Positions 1-5,040 of a DNA stretch of 8,145 bases are shown piece by piece. The translations under genes were made by a program, and so were the position numbers. The stretch is taken from NCBI GenBank assembly GCA_000431315.1, contig HF989707.1, forward strand, positions 1-8,145, in the 5' to 3' direction. The notes below the pieces were generated by a model. The model saw only the letters and a program-made list of their open reading frames with translations. It ran no database searches and was not told the origin of the DNA. The stretch comes from Brachyspira sp. CAG:484. Its GTDB lineage: Bacteria > Cyanobacteriota > Vampirovibrionia > Gastranaerophilales > Gastranaerophilaceae. The first letter of the stretch is position 1. Each line of letters opens with the position of its first letter.

Positions 1-900
1 CTGTTTTACCTGTCCGCCGCCGAGTACGAAAACAAAATCTTCTATATTATTCTTTTTTATAAATTCAATAAAATTCTTTACAGCGAAAATAAGATTTTTT
101 CTTGGTTCAAGCGAACAAAGACTAAATATGTACTTTTTGTCCTGTGGAATATTATATTTTGCTTTAATACTTCTGATTTTTTCATCATCAGTTACTTTAT
201 AGAAGTTCTCATTTGCACCCAGATAGGCAACAGAGATTTTTTCAGGGGTGAGAGCCGGTGCATATTTTATAAAATCATTCTTTGTGGACAGTGAATTAGA
301 AAAGTAATAATCATCGCTGTTTAATGATTTTAAAAGTCTTCTGAACCATTCGCTTGAGAGGTTTATTTCATTATATAAATCTTCCAGAATTAAAGGTATG
401 ACATCATGGAGGAATAAAAATCTTTTGATATTTTTATCTTTTGCAACTTCCTGCGGTATGATTTCATATGGGGAAAAGTAGACATCAAATTCCTGCAATT
501 TTTTTATAAATGCAGGGCTGTCTTTTCTTGATTTGTCATATATATGAAAGCTTCTGAAAGATATAAATCTTACGGCTTTTTTCAAAAGGTTATCCTTTAT
601 CCCGGGAGATTTACGAAACTTAAAGCTCATACCTGCAAGCATACCTATAAGCGGGTTTGTAATATCTTTTACTTCCATGAGTTTGAACTGTTTGAGCATA
701 TTATCCTGCGCCATAAGCTCTTTCATATAAAGTATTCTTTTGTAATCGCAGTACAATGTCACTTCAAACTTTGAATGTTTAAGAATTTCTTTCAAAATGT
801 TATAGGTAACAAAATACACTCCGCTTCTTTTCTCATTTTTTTCTGAAAAATAAGATAGCAAAGTTGCGTCATATAATATTTTTATTTTTCCATCTGCCAT
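1..900 (-). CDS. GT4-type (GT-B fold) glycosyltransferase, 3' end cut by window edge
   Basis: The frame read leftward from an ATG at 898-900 stays open for 300 codons to the window edge, so the C-terminus is missing. It begins MADGKIKILYDATLLS, the usual first beta strand of a GT-B N-terminal domain. HDVIPL lies at residues 165-170. The second domain opens near residue 258 with SLCSLEPRKNL, where E265-P-R-K-N is the hallmark of GT4 enzymes, and VFVLGGGQ follows near 290-297. These enzymes move a sugar from a nucleotide-sugar to a glycan or lipid acceptor on the cytoplasmic side of the membrane, commonly for O-antigen, capsule or exopolysaccharide. Donor and acceptor cannot be read from this sequence. 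The start lies 9 nt after the speE stop with only a weak AGAG ahead of it, so it is probably translated from the same message. Family call good, specificity unknown. Confidence 0.85.
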   Translation of the reverse strand, partial: MADGKIKILYDATLLSYFSEKNEKRSGVYFVTYNILKEILKHSKFEVTLYCDYKRILYMKELMAQDNMLKQFKLMEVKDITNPLIGMLAGMSFKFRKSPGIKDNLLKKAVRFISFRSFHIYDKSRKDSPAFIKKLQEFDVYFSPYEIIPQEVAKDKNIKRFLFLHDVIPLILEDLYNEINLSSEWFRRLLKSLNSDDYYFSNSLSTKNDFIKYAPALTPEKISVAYLGANENFYKVTDDEKIRSIKAKYNIPQDKKYIFSLCSLEPRKNLIFAVKNFIEFIKKNNIEDFVFVLGGGQVKQ

Positions 901-909
901 TTCTGCTCT

Positions 910-1761
910 CTATAAAAGTTCTTTCAGATAATTTGGAAGTGCAAATCTTGCCAAATGGTAATCCTTATTATAAATTTTACATGTTTTTGTAATCTCTTCA
1001 CAACGTTCTTCATCAATATATGACAAAGGTTCAACTGTTTGCGAGCAGAATGCCCATGCCCAGTATCCGCCTGGATAAGTCGGGATATTTGATGTGTATG
1101 TTGAACATATCGGGAATACTTTTTTTAATAAGTTATACATCTTTTTAATTTCTTCTTTGTTAACAACAGGACTTTCTGATTGAGCAGCAACAATTCCGCC
1201 TTCTTTAAGCGAATTTTTAACATTTGTATAAAACTCCTCTGTAAACAACCCTTCTCCTGGTCCCATAGGATCTGTACTGTCAATAAGTACTATATCAAAT
1301 TCATTTTTCTTGTCTTTGATATATTCAATAGCGTCCTGAACAAGAATTTCTACTCTTTTGTCATCAAGCCCGCAGGAAATTGCAGGAAGGTATTTTTTGC
1401 AGGCATCAATTACCATTCCGTCGATTTCGCAGAGAACAACGCGTTCAACGGTTTTGTGTTTTAAAACTTCTCTCACTGTACCGCCGTCGCCGCCGCCTAT
1501 AACAAGAACAGATTTCGGACATTTGTGGTTCATCATAGGAACGTGCGCAATCATTTCATGGTAATGAAATTCATCACCTTCTGTCGTCATCATCAAATCA
1601 TCAAGTGTTAAAACTCTTCCAAGTTTGCTGTCAGTTTCAAAAATTTCTACTTTTTGAAACTCTGACTGTTCAGAAAACAAAACCTTTCCTGCTTTAATTG
1701 CAATGCCGAAGCCTGCCGGTGTAATTTCATGATAATATCCGTTTTCTATTCCGTTTTTCAT
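910..1761 (-). CDS. speE: Spermidine synthase (polyamine aminopropyltransferase)
   Basis: The 283-residue protein has the normal length of bacterial SpeE. The enzyme transfers the aminopropyl group of decarboxylated S-adenosylmethionine to putrescine, giving spermidine and methylthioadenosine in the cytoplasm. Visible landmarks are a small N-terminal beta domain, the nucleotide-binding loop VIGGGDGGTVREVL (87-100), the acidic residues E112 and D114 ending the next strand, QDA (142-144), and the active-site motif DSTDPMGP (161-168). By family knowledge D161 and D164 of that motif take part in catalysis and amine binding. The C-terminal PTYPGGYWAWAF (227-238) is also typical. The ATG at 1759-1761 is preceded by AAGGAG (1772-1777) at 10-nt spacing, which fixes the start. 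The gene sits between the HIT gene (62-nt gap) and the glycosyltransferase (9-nt gap). A different amine acceptor cannot be excluded from sequence alone. Confidence 0.96.
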   Translation of the reverse strand: MKNGIENGYYHEITPAGFGIAIKAGKVLFSEQSEFQKVEIFETDSKLGRVLTLDDLMMTTEGDEFHYHEMIAHVPMMNHKCPKSVLVIGGGDGGTVREVLKHKTVERVVLCEIDGMVIDACKKYLPAISCGLDDKRVEILVQDAIEYIKDKKNEFDIVLIDSTDPMGPGEGLFTEEFYTNVKNSLKEGGIVAAQSESPVVNKEEIKKMYNLLKKVFPICSTYTSNIPTYPGGYWAWAFCSQTVEPLSYIDEERCEEITKTCKIYNKDYHLARFALPNYLKELL

Positions 1762-1823
1762 TTATTAAATTCTCCTTATATCTGTTCTGATTGTTTAGCA
1801 ATAGAAAAATCTATGCGTGCAAA

Positions 1824-2135
1824 CTATTTTCCCATAACGTGGATATGCAGGTGGAAAACTTCCTGTCCGGCTTCCTTGCCGGTATTAATTTGAGTTCTGT
1901 AAGACTTTAGACCTGCTTTTTTCGCAGCTTCTTTAACACCCATCAAGAGTTCGCCCATGAGATTTTTATCTTCAAGTTCGTTTAGTGAAGCTACATGAAC
2001 TTTAGGAACAACAAGCAGATGAACAGGTGCTTTAGGGTTAATATCTTTAAACACTACAAGGTGTTCATTCTCATAAACAAATTCTGTACCGAAGTCGCCG
2101 TTTATAATTTTGCAAAAGATACAATTTTCATCCAT
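1824..2135 (-). CDS. HIT-family (HinT-like) nucleotide hydrolase
   Basis: This 103-residue protein carries the full histidine-triad signature HLHIHV with H95, H97 and H99; by family knowledge the middle histidine (H97) is the nucleophile. The N-terminal CIFC pair (C5, C8) matches the zinc-binding cysteines of many HinT-like proteins. HinT-type enzymes are cytoplasmic dimers that hydrolyse purine nucleoside phosphoramidates and aminoacyl-adenylates; the physiological substrate is usually unknown. I chose the ATG at 2133-2135 because GAGGT (2141-2145) lies 5 nt upstream and because family members start MxxxCIFCKI. A longer reading from 2192 would add 19 residues unlike any HIT protein and would begin at the -35 box of the putative promoter. 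The protein ends at HVMGK, somewhat short after the triad but within the family range. It is the first gene of the leftward group with speE. Confidence 0.95.
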   Translation of the reverse strand: MDENCIFCKIINGDFGTEFVYENEHLVVFKDINPKAPVHLLVVPKVHVASLNELEDKNLMGELLMGVKEAAKKAGLKSYRTQINTGKEAGQEVFHLHIHVMGK

Positions 2136-2163
2136 AACATACCTCACAATTCTCTGATACGTC

Positions 2164-2192
2164 ATTTTATAACAGGGAAAATAAAAATGCAA
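2164..2192 (-). promoter_or_regulatory. Predicted sigma70-like promoter of the HIT-speE-glycosyltransferase group
   Basis: Read on the minus strand, TTGCAT (2187-2192) is separated by exactly 17 nt from TAAAAT (2164-2169). Transcription would start near 2157, leaving a leader of about 20 nt that contains the GAGGT ribosome binding site. The same -35/-10 style (TTGCCT, 17 nt, TAAAAT) is seen before the penicillin-binding protein gene. Confidence 0.55.
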
Positions 2193-2210
2193 TATTCACA
2201 GGTTAGAAAA

Positions 2211-2239
2211 AAGATTAGCAAATATTACTATCTAATCTT
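2211..2239. repeat. 8-bp inverted repeat in the spacer before the 102-residue gene
   Basis: AAGATTAG (2211-2218) and CTAATCTT (2232-2239) are perfect complements around a 13-nt AT-rich loop. The left arm contains TTAGCAAA when read on (2215-2222), close to the TTAGC-type sites found between the repressor and pilin genes. It lies between divergent genes and could be an operator or simply a weak hairpin. No T-run follows on the plus strand. Confidence 0.4.
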
Positions 2240-2309
2240 AGACCTAAAGGGGATTATTTAGAGCGAAAAAACAATTACAATTTTTGTATAATTGATTGGA
2301 GTATTTGGT

Positions 2310-2618
2310 ATGTTAACGGGAAACAATTATCACGATTGCAACAGATACAATCGCTTGGAAATGAAAAACGTGAATAAGGATATAGTGTCCTGGCTAGAAG
2401 ATATTGTTGAAGAAAACAACAGCAGAATTGAAAGAAAAGAATGGAAAAGTAAATATAACAGTTATGTAGTATATGATTACGAACCATTCTGCACAGACGG
2501 TTTTGAGATAAACCTTGTAATAACCTCATACGATGAGGCATACCTCAATTTTATAAAGTACTTATACGATGAAAAGGTTAGTACGATTGATTACCTTAAT
2601 AGTTGTATCAGTCAGTAG
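2310..2618 (+). CDS. Uncharacterised 102-residue acidic protein
   Basis: I do not recognise this protein. I chose the ATG at 2310 because GGAG (2298-2301) sits 8 nt upstream; the frame also opens at a TTG at 2292, which lacks such a site. The product is hydrophilic, without signal peptide or membrane segment. Residues 20-47 look helical and charged (VNKDIVSWLEDIVEENNSR), residues 52-72 look like beta strands (YVVYDYEP, FEINLVIT), and a helix follows near 74-88. This could be a small alpha/beta fold. Its last six codons (NSCISQ) and stop fall inside a 25-nt sequence repeated at 3900, so the 3' end of the gene may derive from that repeat. A hairpin terminator follows immediately. It is convergent with the XRE repressor gene (28 nt between stops), but no antitoxin or toxin motif is evident. 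Confidence 0.7.
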   Translation: MLTGNNYHDCNRYNRLEMKNVNKDIVSWLEDIVEENNSRIERKEWKSKYNSYVVYDYEPFCTDGFEINLVITSYDEAYLNFIKYLYDEKVSTIDYLNSCISQ

Positions 2619-2645
2619 AGGCGGGGATTTACCCCGCCTTTTATA
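2598..2645 (+). repeat. Copy 1 of a repeated 25-nt sequence plus hairpin module
   Basis: The 25 nt AATAGTTGTATCAGTCAG..AGGC (2598-2622) matches 3900-3924 with one difference. Directly joined is an 8-bp stem, AGGCGGGG (2619-2626) with CCCCGCCT (2632-2639), around a 5-nt loop. In copy 2 the fifth stem base is T instead of G and its partner is A instead of C, so pairing is kept. The stop codon of the 102-residue gene (2616-2618) lies within this module. Confidence 0.85.
2619..2642 (+). terminator. Rho-independent terminator of the 102-residue gene
   Basis: An 8-bp GC-rich stem (2619-2626 with 2632-2639), loop ATTTA, is followed by TTTTAT. It begins one base after the stop codon of the upstream gene and lies between two convergent genes. 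On the minus strand the stem lacks a T-run, so it acts mainly on rightward transcripts. Confidence 0.75.
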
Positions 2646-2646
2646 G

Positions 2647-2961
2647 TTATTTTATGCACATAAAATACCGGTACATTTTCTGAGTCAAATTCTCGTCATT
2701 TTGCATATAATCCAGCATTTCTTTAATCAGTTTTTTAGTAGGAAGGTAATAGTCAAACATATATAACTCGTATGGCCTTATCTTTAGGGCATCGGATAAT
2801 TTTTCGAGGGTTTCATTATTCGGATAATTTTTGCCGTTCTCGATATTGCTTAGGCTCGGTGTTTCTATTCCTGCCAATTCTGCAAGTTTTTCCTGGGTTA
2901 AACCGCGCTTTTTTCTTATCTCCTTTATCCTTTTTCCTAACAGACTTTTTATATTTCCCAT
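2647..2961 (-). CDS. XRE/Cro-type helix-turn-helix repressor
   Basis: The 104-residue protein has an N-terminal HTH_3/XRE domain at about residues 8-66: LGKRIKEIRKKRGLTQEKL, then AELAGIETPSLSNIENGKNY with the typical recognition-helix pattern, then NETLEKLSDALKIRPYELY. Residues 70-104 form a short tail (helix TKKLIKEMLDYM at 75-86) that may help dimerisation. Such proteins bind palindromic operators and commonly repress their own promoter. The ATG at 2959-2961 has GAGGG (2970-2974) 8 nt upstream. It is transcribed divergently from the pilin-like gene. The shared spacer carries four TTAGC-type sites, one just upstream of each gene's ribosome binding site, so joint control of itself and the pilin is a natural inference. 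It could equally be a remnant of a mobile element regulator. Confidence 0.9.
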   Translation of the reverse strand: MGNIKSLLGKRIKEIRKKRGLTQEKLAELAGIETPSLSNIENGKNYPNNETLEKLSDALKIRPYELYMFDYYLPTKKLIKEMLDYMQNDENLTQKMYRYFMCIK

Positions 2962-2984
2962 AAACTTTTCCCTCTAAATTAATG

Positions 2985-3100
2985 TTAGCGAAAGTTTTAT
3001 TAAATATAATAATCTGTTAGCTAAATTTATATTGATTTTTTATTAAGTATAATATATAATATTATTATATTAGCTAATAAATCATAAATTTTTTAGCTGA
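2985..3100. promoter_or_regulatory. Putative operator array: four TTAGC-type sites
   Basis: Within the 146-nt spacer the motif TTAGC occurs four times in the same direction: TTAGCGAAA (2985-2993), TTAGCTAAA (3017-3025), TTAGCTAAT (3070-3078) and TTAGCTGAA (3093-3101). The two central sites contain the perfect palindrome TTAGCTAA. Sites 2 and 3 flank the predicted pilin promoter, site 3 lying just after its expected start point. Sites 1 and 4 abut the ribosome binding sites of the repressor and the pilin. The XRE protein is the obvious candidate ligand; binding is inferred. Confidence 0.5.
3032..3060 (+). promoter_or_regulatory. Predicted promoter of the pilin-like gene
   Basis: TTGATT (3032-3037) is followed after exactly 17 nt by a perfect TATAAT (3055-3060). 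Transcription should start near 3067, a few bases before operator-like site 3 (3070-3077). A bound repressor there would block initiation. A second TATAAT at 3048-3053 has poor spacing (10 nt). Confidence 0.6.
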
Positions 3101-3109
3101 AAACTAAAT

Positions 3110-3114
3110 GGAGG
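3110..3114 (+). promoter_or_regulatory. Ribosome binding site that decides the pilin start
   Basis: GGAGG lies 11 nt before the ATG at 3126. It overlaps the alternative in-frame ATG at 3108, which has no Shine-Dalgarno sequence of its own. This favours the downstream start, which also gives a leader of normal length for a type IV prepilin. Confidence 0.6.
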
Positions 3115-3125
3115 AATTAGAAAAG

Positions 3126-3854
3126 ATGTTAATTTGTCAAAAAGGATTTACTCTGGCAGAAGTTTTAATCACTTTAGGAATAATAGGTATTGTAGCAGCA
3201 ATGACAATGCCTGTTTTAACAGAAAAAACAAAATATAAAGAGTTTGAAACAAGATACAAGGTTGCCGCAAATCTTTTGCATAATGCTGTTAACTATTTTC
3301 ATTCTCAGGAATTAATAATGACTGAAAGTACGTATTGTACTGCCAATCCGGGTACAGAATCCTCAAATTACTGCCAAGACGGAACTTATAGAGTGTTTTC
3401 AGAAGTCCTTGCTGAAGCATTTACCGGCATCCATGCTTTAAATAAAAATGGAACTGGTGCATACGCTGCTGGTAAATATTATAATTTTACAGGGAAACAG
3501 ACATTTGACCCCGGTCTTTTAAATGACGGATATATGGAATTAACCAACGGAATGAGTGTAATTGTTGAAACCGGAGGAACAGTTTCTTATCCGGTTGTTT
3601 GGTTTGACGTAAACGGTACAGCTAACAAACCAAACCGTATTGGACATGATACTTTTGCTTTTATAATAGATAAAAATGACAGGATATGCCCGCTTGGATC
3701 GCCTTCCTGCAAAACCCGAATTAATTATATTGAAGATACTGAAGATTTTACACAAAGCAAGTTTTGCAATCCTTCATCCGATAACAGTCAGAATGGCATA
3801 ACTTGCGGTTATTTTGCAAGTGTAGACGAAAACTATTTTAAAAGTATAAAATAG
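3126..3854 (+). CDS. Type IV pilin-like / pseudopilin protein with prepilin leader
   Basis: The 242-residue product starts MLICQKG-FTLAEVLITLG, a class III prepilin signal: a short leader ending K-G, cleavage before F8 by a prepilin peptidase, and the conserved glutamate at +5 (E12). Residues 8-31 are the hydrophobic helix that holds pilins in the membrane before assembly. The rest would be an extracellular globular domain with six cysteines (71, 83, 188, 195, 214, 227), enough for three disulphides, and a block WFDVNGTANKPNRIGHDTFAF (159-179, one W upstream of the D-x-N-G core) whose D161, N163, D175 pattern recurs in related proteins of this lineage. It could be a major or minor pilin or a type II secretion-like pseudopilin; no assembly genes are in the window. 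An orphan gene beside a repressor suggests an inducible surface fibre or competence-like filament. It is followed by a weak hairpin and repeat copy 2. Confidence 0.88.
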   Translation: MLICQKGFTLAEVLITLGIIGIVAAMTMPVLTEKTKYKEFETRYKVAANLLHNAVNYFHSQELIMTESTYCTANPGTESSNYCQDGTYRVFSEVLAEAFTGIHALNKNGTGAYAAGKYYNFTGKQTFDPGLLNDGYMELTNGMSVIVETGGTVSYPVVWFDVNGTANKPNRIGHDTFAFIIDKNDRICPLGSPSCKTRINYIEDTEDFTQSKFCNPSSDNSQNGITCGYFASVDENYFKSIK

Positions 3855-3872
3855 GGATGGTGAACTTTAAAC

Positions 3873-3891
3873 GCAGTTTTATTTAAACTGC
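3873..3891 (+). repeat. 7-bp hairpin after the pilin gene
   Basis: GCAGTTT (3873-3879) pairs perfectly with AAACTGC (3885-3891) around TATTT, 18 nt after the pilin stop. No T-run follows, so it is at best a weak terminator or an mRNA-stabilising 3' stem. Confidence 0.5.
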
Positions 3892-3899
3892 ATTATACG

Positions 3900-3946
3900 A
3901 ATAATTGTATCAGTCAGTAGAGGCTGGGAATTTACCCAGCCTTATA
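3900..3946 (+). repeat. Copy 2 of the repeated 25-nt sequence plus hairpin module
   Basis: AATAATTGTATCAGTCAG..AGGC (3900-3924) repeats the module at 2598 with one change. The stem AGGCTGGG (3921-3928) pairs with CCCAGCCT (3935-3942) around AATTTA. Relative to copy 1 one stem pair changed from G-C to T-A, so the structure is conserved rather than only the sequence. The T-run after the stem is poor (TTATA), so termination here may be weaker. One frame through the repeat still reads NNCISQ-stop, matching the end of the 102-residue protein, but it is closed by TGA at 3861-3863. Confidence 0.85.
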
Positions 3947-3959
3947 ACTATCCATTTTG

Positions 3960-3975
3960 GGTATTTATAAATACC
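3960..3975. promoter_or_regulatory. Perfect 16-bp palindrome upstream of the 65-residue gene
   Basis: GGTATTTATAAATACC is perfectly self-complementary with no spacer. It lies 34 nt before the start codon at 4010, about where a -35 region would fall for the -10 at 3998-4003. A dimeric regulator could bind it. The XRE sites (TTAGC) are different in sequence. Confidence 0.5.
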
Positions 3976-3997
3976 TTTTATAATTAGAATATTTTAT

Positions 3998-4003
3998 TAT
4001 AAT
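3998..4003 (+). promoter_or_regulatory. -10 box of a possibly leaderless transcript
   Basis: A perfect TATAAT ends 6 nt before the ATG at 4010, placing the expected transcription start at or next to the start codon. There is no Shine-Dalgarno sequence ahead of this gene. Another TATAAT at 3979-3984 would instead give a leader of about 19 nt. Confidence 0.4.
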
Positions 4004-4009
4004 TATTTT

Positions 4010-4207
4010 ATGGACGACAAAATTTATAATATATTATCATCAATAGTTTCTACTAATTGTGAGATTACATCTTTAATTGATATTCTTGAAGAATACAGTT
4101 TAGATAAAGCTGCTAAATCCCAAATAGCAGCAGATATTTACAACATGGTTAGCGTTATTAAAGAAAAGCATATTAAATCAGCGAAAAAGTTAGGAACCTT
4201 GATTTAA
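4010..4207 (+). CDS. Uncharacterised 65-residue helical protein
   Basis: I do not recognise this protein. It reads as mostly alpha-helical: residues 3-13 (DKIYNILSSIV), 18-30 (EITSLIDILEEYS) and 32-60 (DKAAKSQIAADIYNMVSVI onward), with a basic C-terminal end (KEKHIKSAKK). There is no signal peptide, membrane segment or metal motif, and one cysteine (C17). It could be a small cytoplasmic helical bundle or an adaptor. Amino-acid composition is that of a real soluble protein, and a strong hairpin follows 12 nt after the stop, which supports it as a transcription unit. No ribosome binding site is visible; a TATAAT 6 nt upstream suggests a leaderless message. The stop is 194 nt from the convergent rnhC stop. 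Confidence 0.65.
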   Translation: MDDKIYNILSSIVSTNCEITSLIDILEEYSLDKAAKSQIAADIYNMVSVIKEKHIKSAKKLGTLI

Positions 4208-4219
4208 ACTTTTTATAAC

Positions 4220-4264
4220 GTTCACTTTTTCTTTTTTGTTGCGATGTAAAAAGAAAAAGTGAAC
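4220..4264 (+). terminator. Long 17-bp hairpin after the 65-residue gene
   Basis: Bases 4220-4236 (GTTCACTTTTTCTTTTT) pair perfectly with 4248-4264 around an 11-nt loop (TGTTGCGATGT). It lies between convergent genes and could stop transcription from both sides, although the stem is AT-rich and lacks a classical T-run after the 3' arm on the plus strand. On the minus strand as well as the plus the arms are purine/pyrimidine tracts. A partial second copy of the 3' arm (AAAAAGAAAAATCACGCTGAAC, offset by a few bases) follows at about 4267-4288. Confidence 0.55.
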
Positions 4265-4285
4265 CGAAAAAGAAAAATCACGCTG

Positions 4286-4377
4286 AACTACAGCACCGCT
4301 TACGCGTTGCGGATTAAATAGATGTAGTTGAGATTGCTAATCTCAACCTCTTAGCCTCGCTATCGTGGCTATGCCAC
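4286..4377. other. Structured intergenic segment between convergent genes
   Basis: There is no gene here, but several perfect inverted repeats follow one another: AACTACA (4286-4292) with TGTAGTT (4323-4329) enclosing CCGC (4296-4299) with GCGG (4309-4312); GTTGAGATT (4327-4335) with AATCTCAAC (4339-4347) around a 3-nt loop; and GTGGC (4365-4369) with GCCAC (4373-4377). The first and third share bases 4327-4329, so those two stems would compete in one RNA. Words CGCTATCG (4358-4365) and ACACGCTC (4376-4383) recall the loops of the 76-nt elements at 7879 and 7993, in permuted order. Confidence 0.5.
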
Positions 4378-4401
4378 ACGCTCGGCTTAATAAGAACCTA
4401 A

Positions 4402-5040
4402 TTATATCTCGCTATATGTTTTAAAATGGGTTTTGCAAACTTCTTTCAGGCGCTCTTTGCCATATTTAGCAATAAATTCTCTGGCACATTCTTTTACCTG
4501 TGGTGCGCAGCCTTTTGGAAATTCAATTCCGTACGCTTCCTGCATTTCCTTTATTTTATGCACAAAAGCTGCCCTTGCCAGAATTGATGCTGCGGCAACC
4601 GCAATATCGCTTTCTCCGCGAACCATCTGGTCTAGTTTTATCTGCTGCCCTTTTTTCATCAAGGCATCCTGTATAAAATGGTCGTTGCCAAACTTGTCTG
4701 ATATTGCATAACCACACTCATTTTTTTCAAGAATATTCTCTATTGTTCTTGCATGACCCCACGCCAGAAGTTTATTCAGGTTCTTCATATTCCCGTAAAG
4801 CTCGTTATATTTTCCATTCGAAATCGCTATTACAGAGTATGGTACATTCTCTTTTATTATGGGCTCAAGTTTTAAAATTCTGCCGTCAGTAATTTTTTTA
4901 CTGTCGCGAATCCTCAACTCCTCAAATATTTTTGCGGATTTCTCATCAACCATTACACCGGCAATTACCAGAGGTCCAAAAAAGTCCCCTTTGCCTGATT
5001 CGTCAACGCCAATATGTGTTACAAAAGTTTCTTCTATCAT
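4402..5040 (-). CDS. rnhC: Ribonuclease HIII, short form without the N-terminal domain
   Basis: RNase H enzymes cut the RNA strand of RNA:DNA hybrids left by replication, transcription and ribonucleotide misincorporation. The 212-residue protein opens directly with the type 2 catalytic domain: GVDESGKGDFFGPLVIAGV (11-29), where D13-E14 and the G-K-G-D-F-F-G-P pattern point to HIII rather than HII. DSKK (46-49), D115 in ISDKFG and D145 in GESDIAVAAASILAR complete the D-E-D-D metal-binding set; the 30-residue step between the last two is that of characterised HIII enzymes. Typical HIII proteins are about 300 residues because of an N-terminal TBP-like substrate-binding domain, which is absent here: the region upstream is the end of the penicillin-binding protein gene. 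The start ATG (5038-5040) overlaps that gene's stop as TAATG, with GGAG at 5052-5055, so translation is likely coupled. Confidence 0.92.
   Translation of the reverse strand: MIEETFVTHIGVDESGKGDFFGPLVIAGVMVDEKSAKIFEELRIRDSKKITDGRILKLEPIIKENVPYSVIAISNGKYNELYGNMKNLNKLLAWGHARTIENILEKNECGYAISDKFGNDHFIQDALMKKGQQIKLDQMVRGESDIAVAAASILARAAFVHKIKEMQEAYGIEFPKGCAPQVKECAREFIAKYGKERLKEVCKTHFKTYSEI

Noticed and set aside
2136..2192. 19-residue N-terminal extension of the HIT protein
   Set aside because: It is unlike any HIT N-terminus and overlaps the predicted promoter; GAGGT lies 5 nt before the ATG at 2135.
3108..3125. Pilin start at the ATG of 3108
   Set aside because: That ATG overlaps the GGAGG used by the ATG at 3126 and has no Shine-Dalgarno of its own; the shorter leader is more typical.
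4220..4264. Third copy of the 76-nt element
   Set aside because: The stem is long and AT-rich but the loop is only 11 nt and lacks the ATAGCGGGA and AGAGCGTG blocks.
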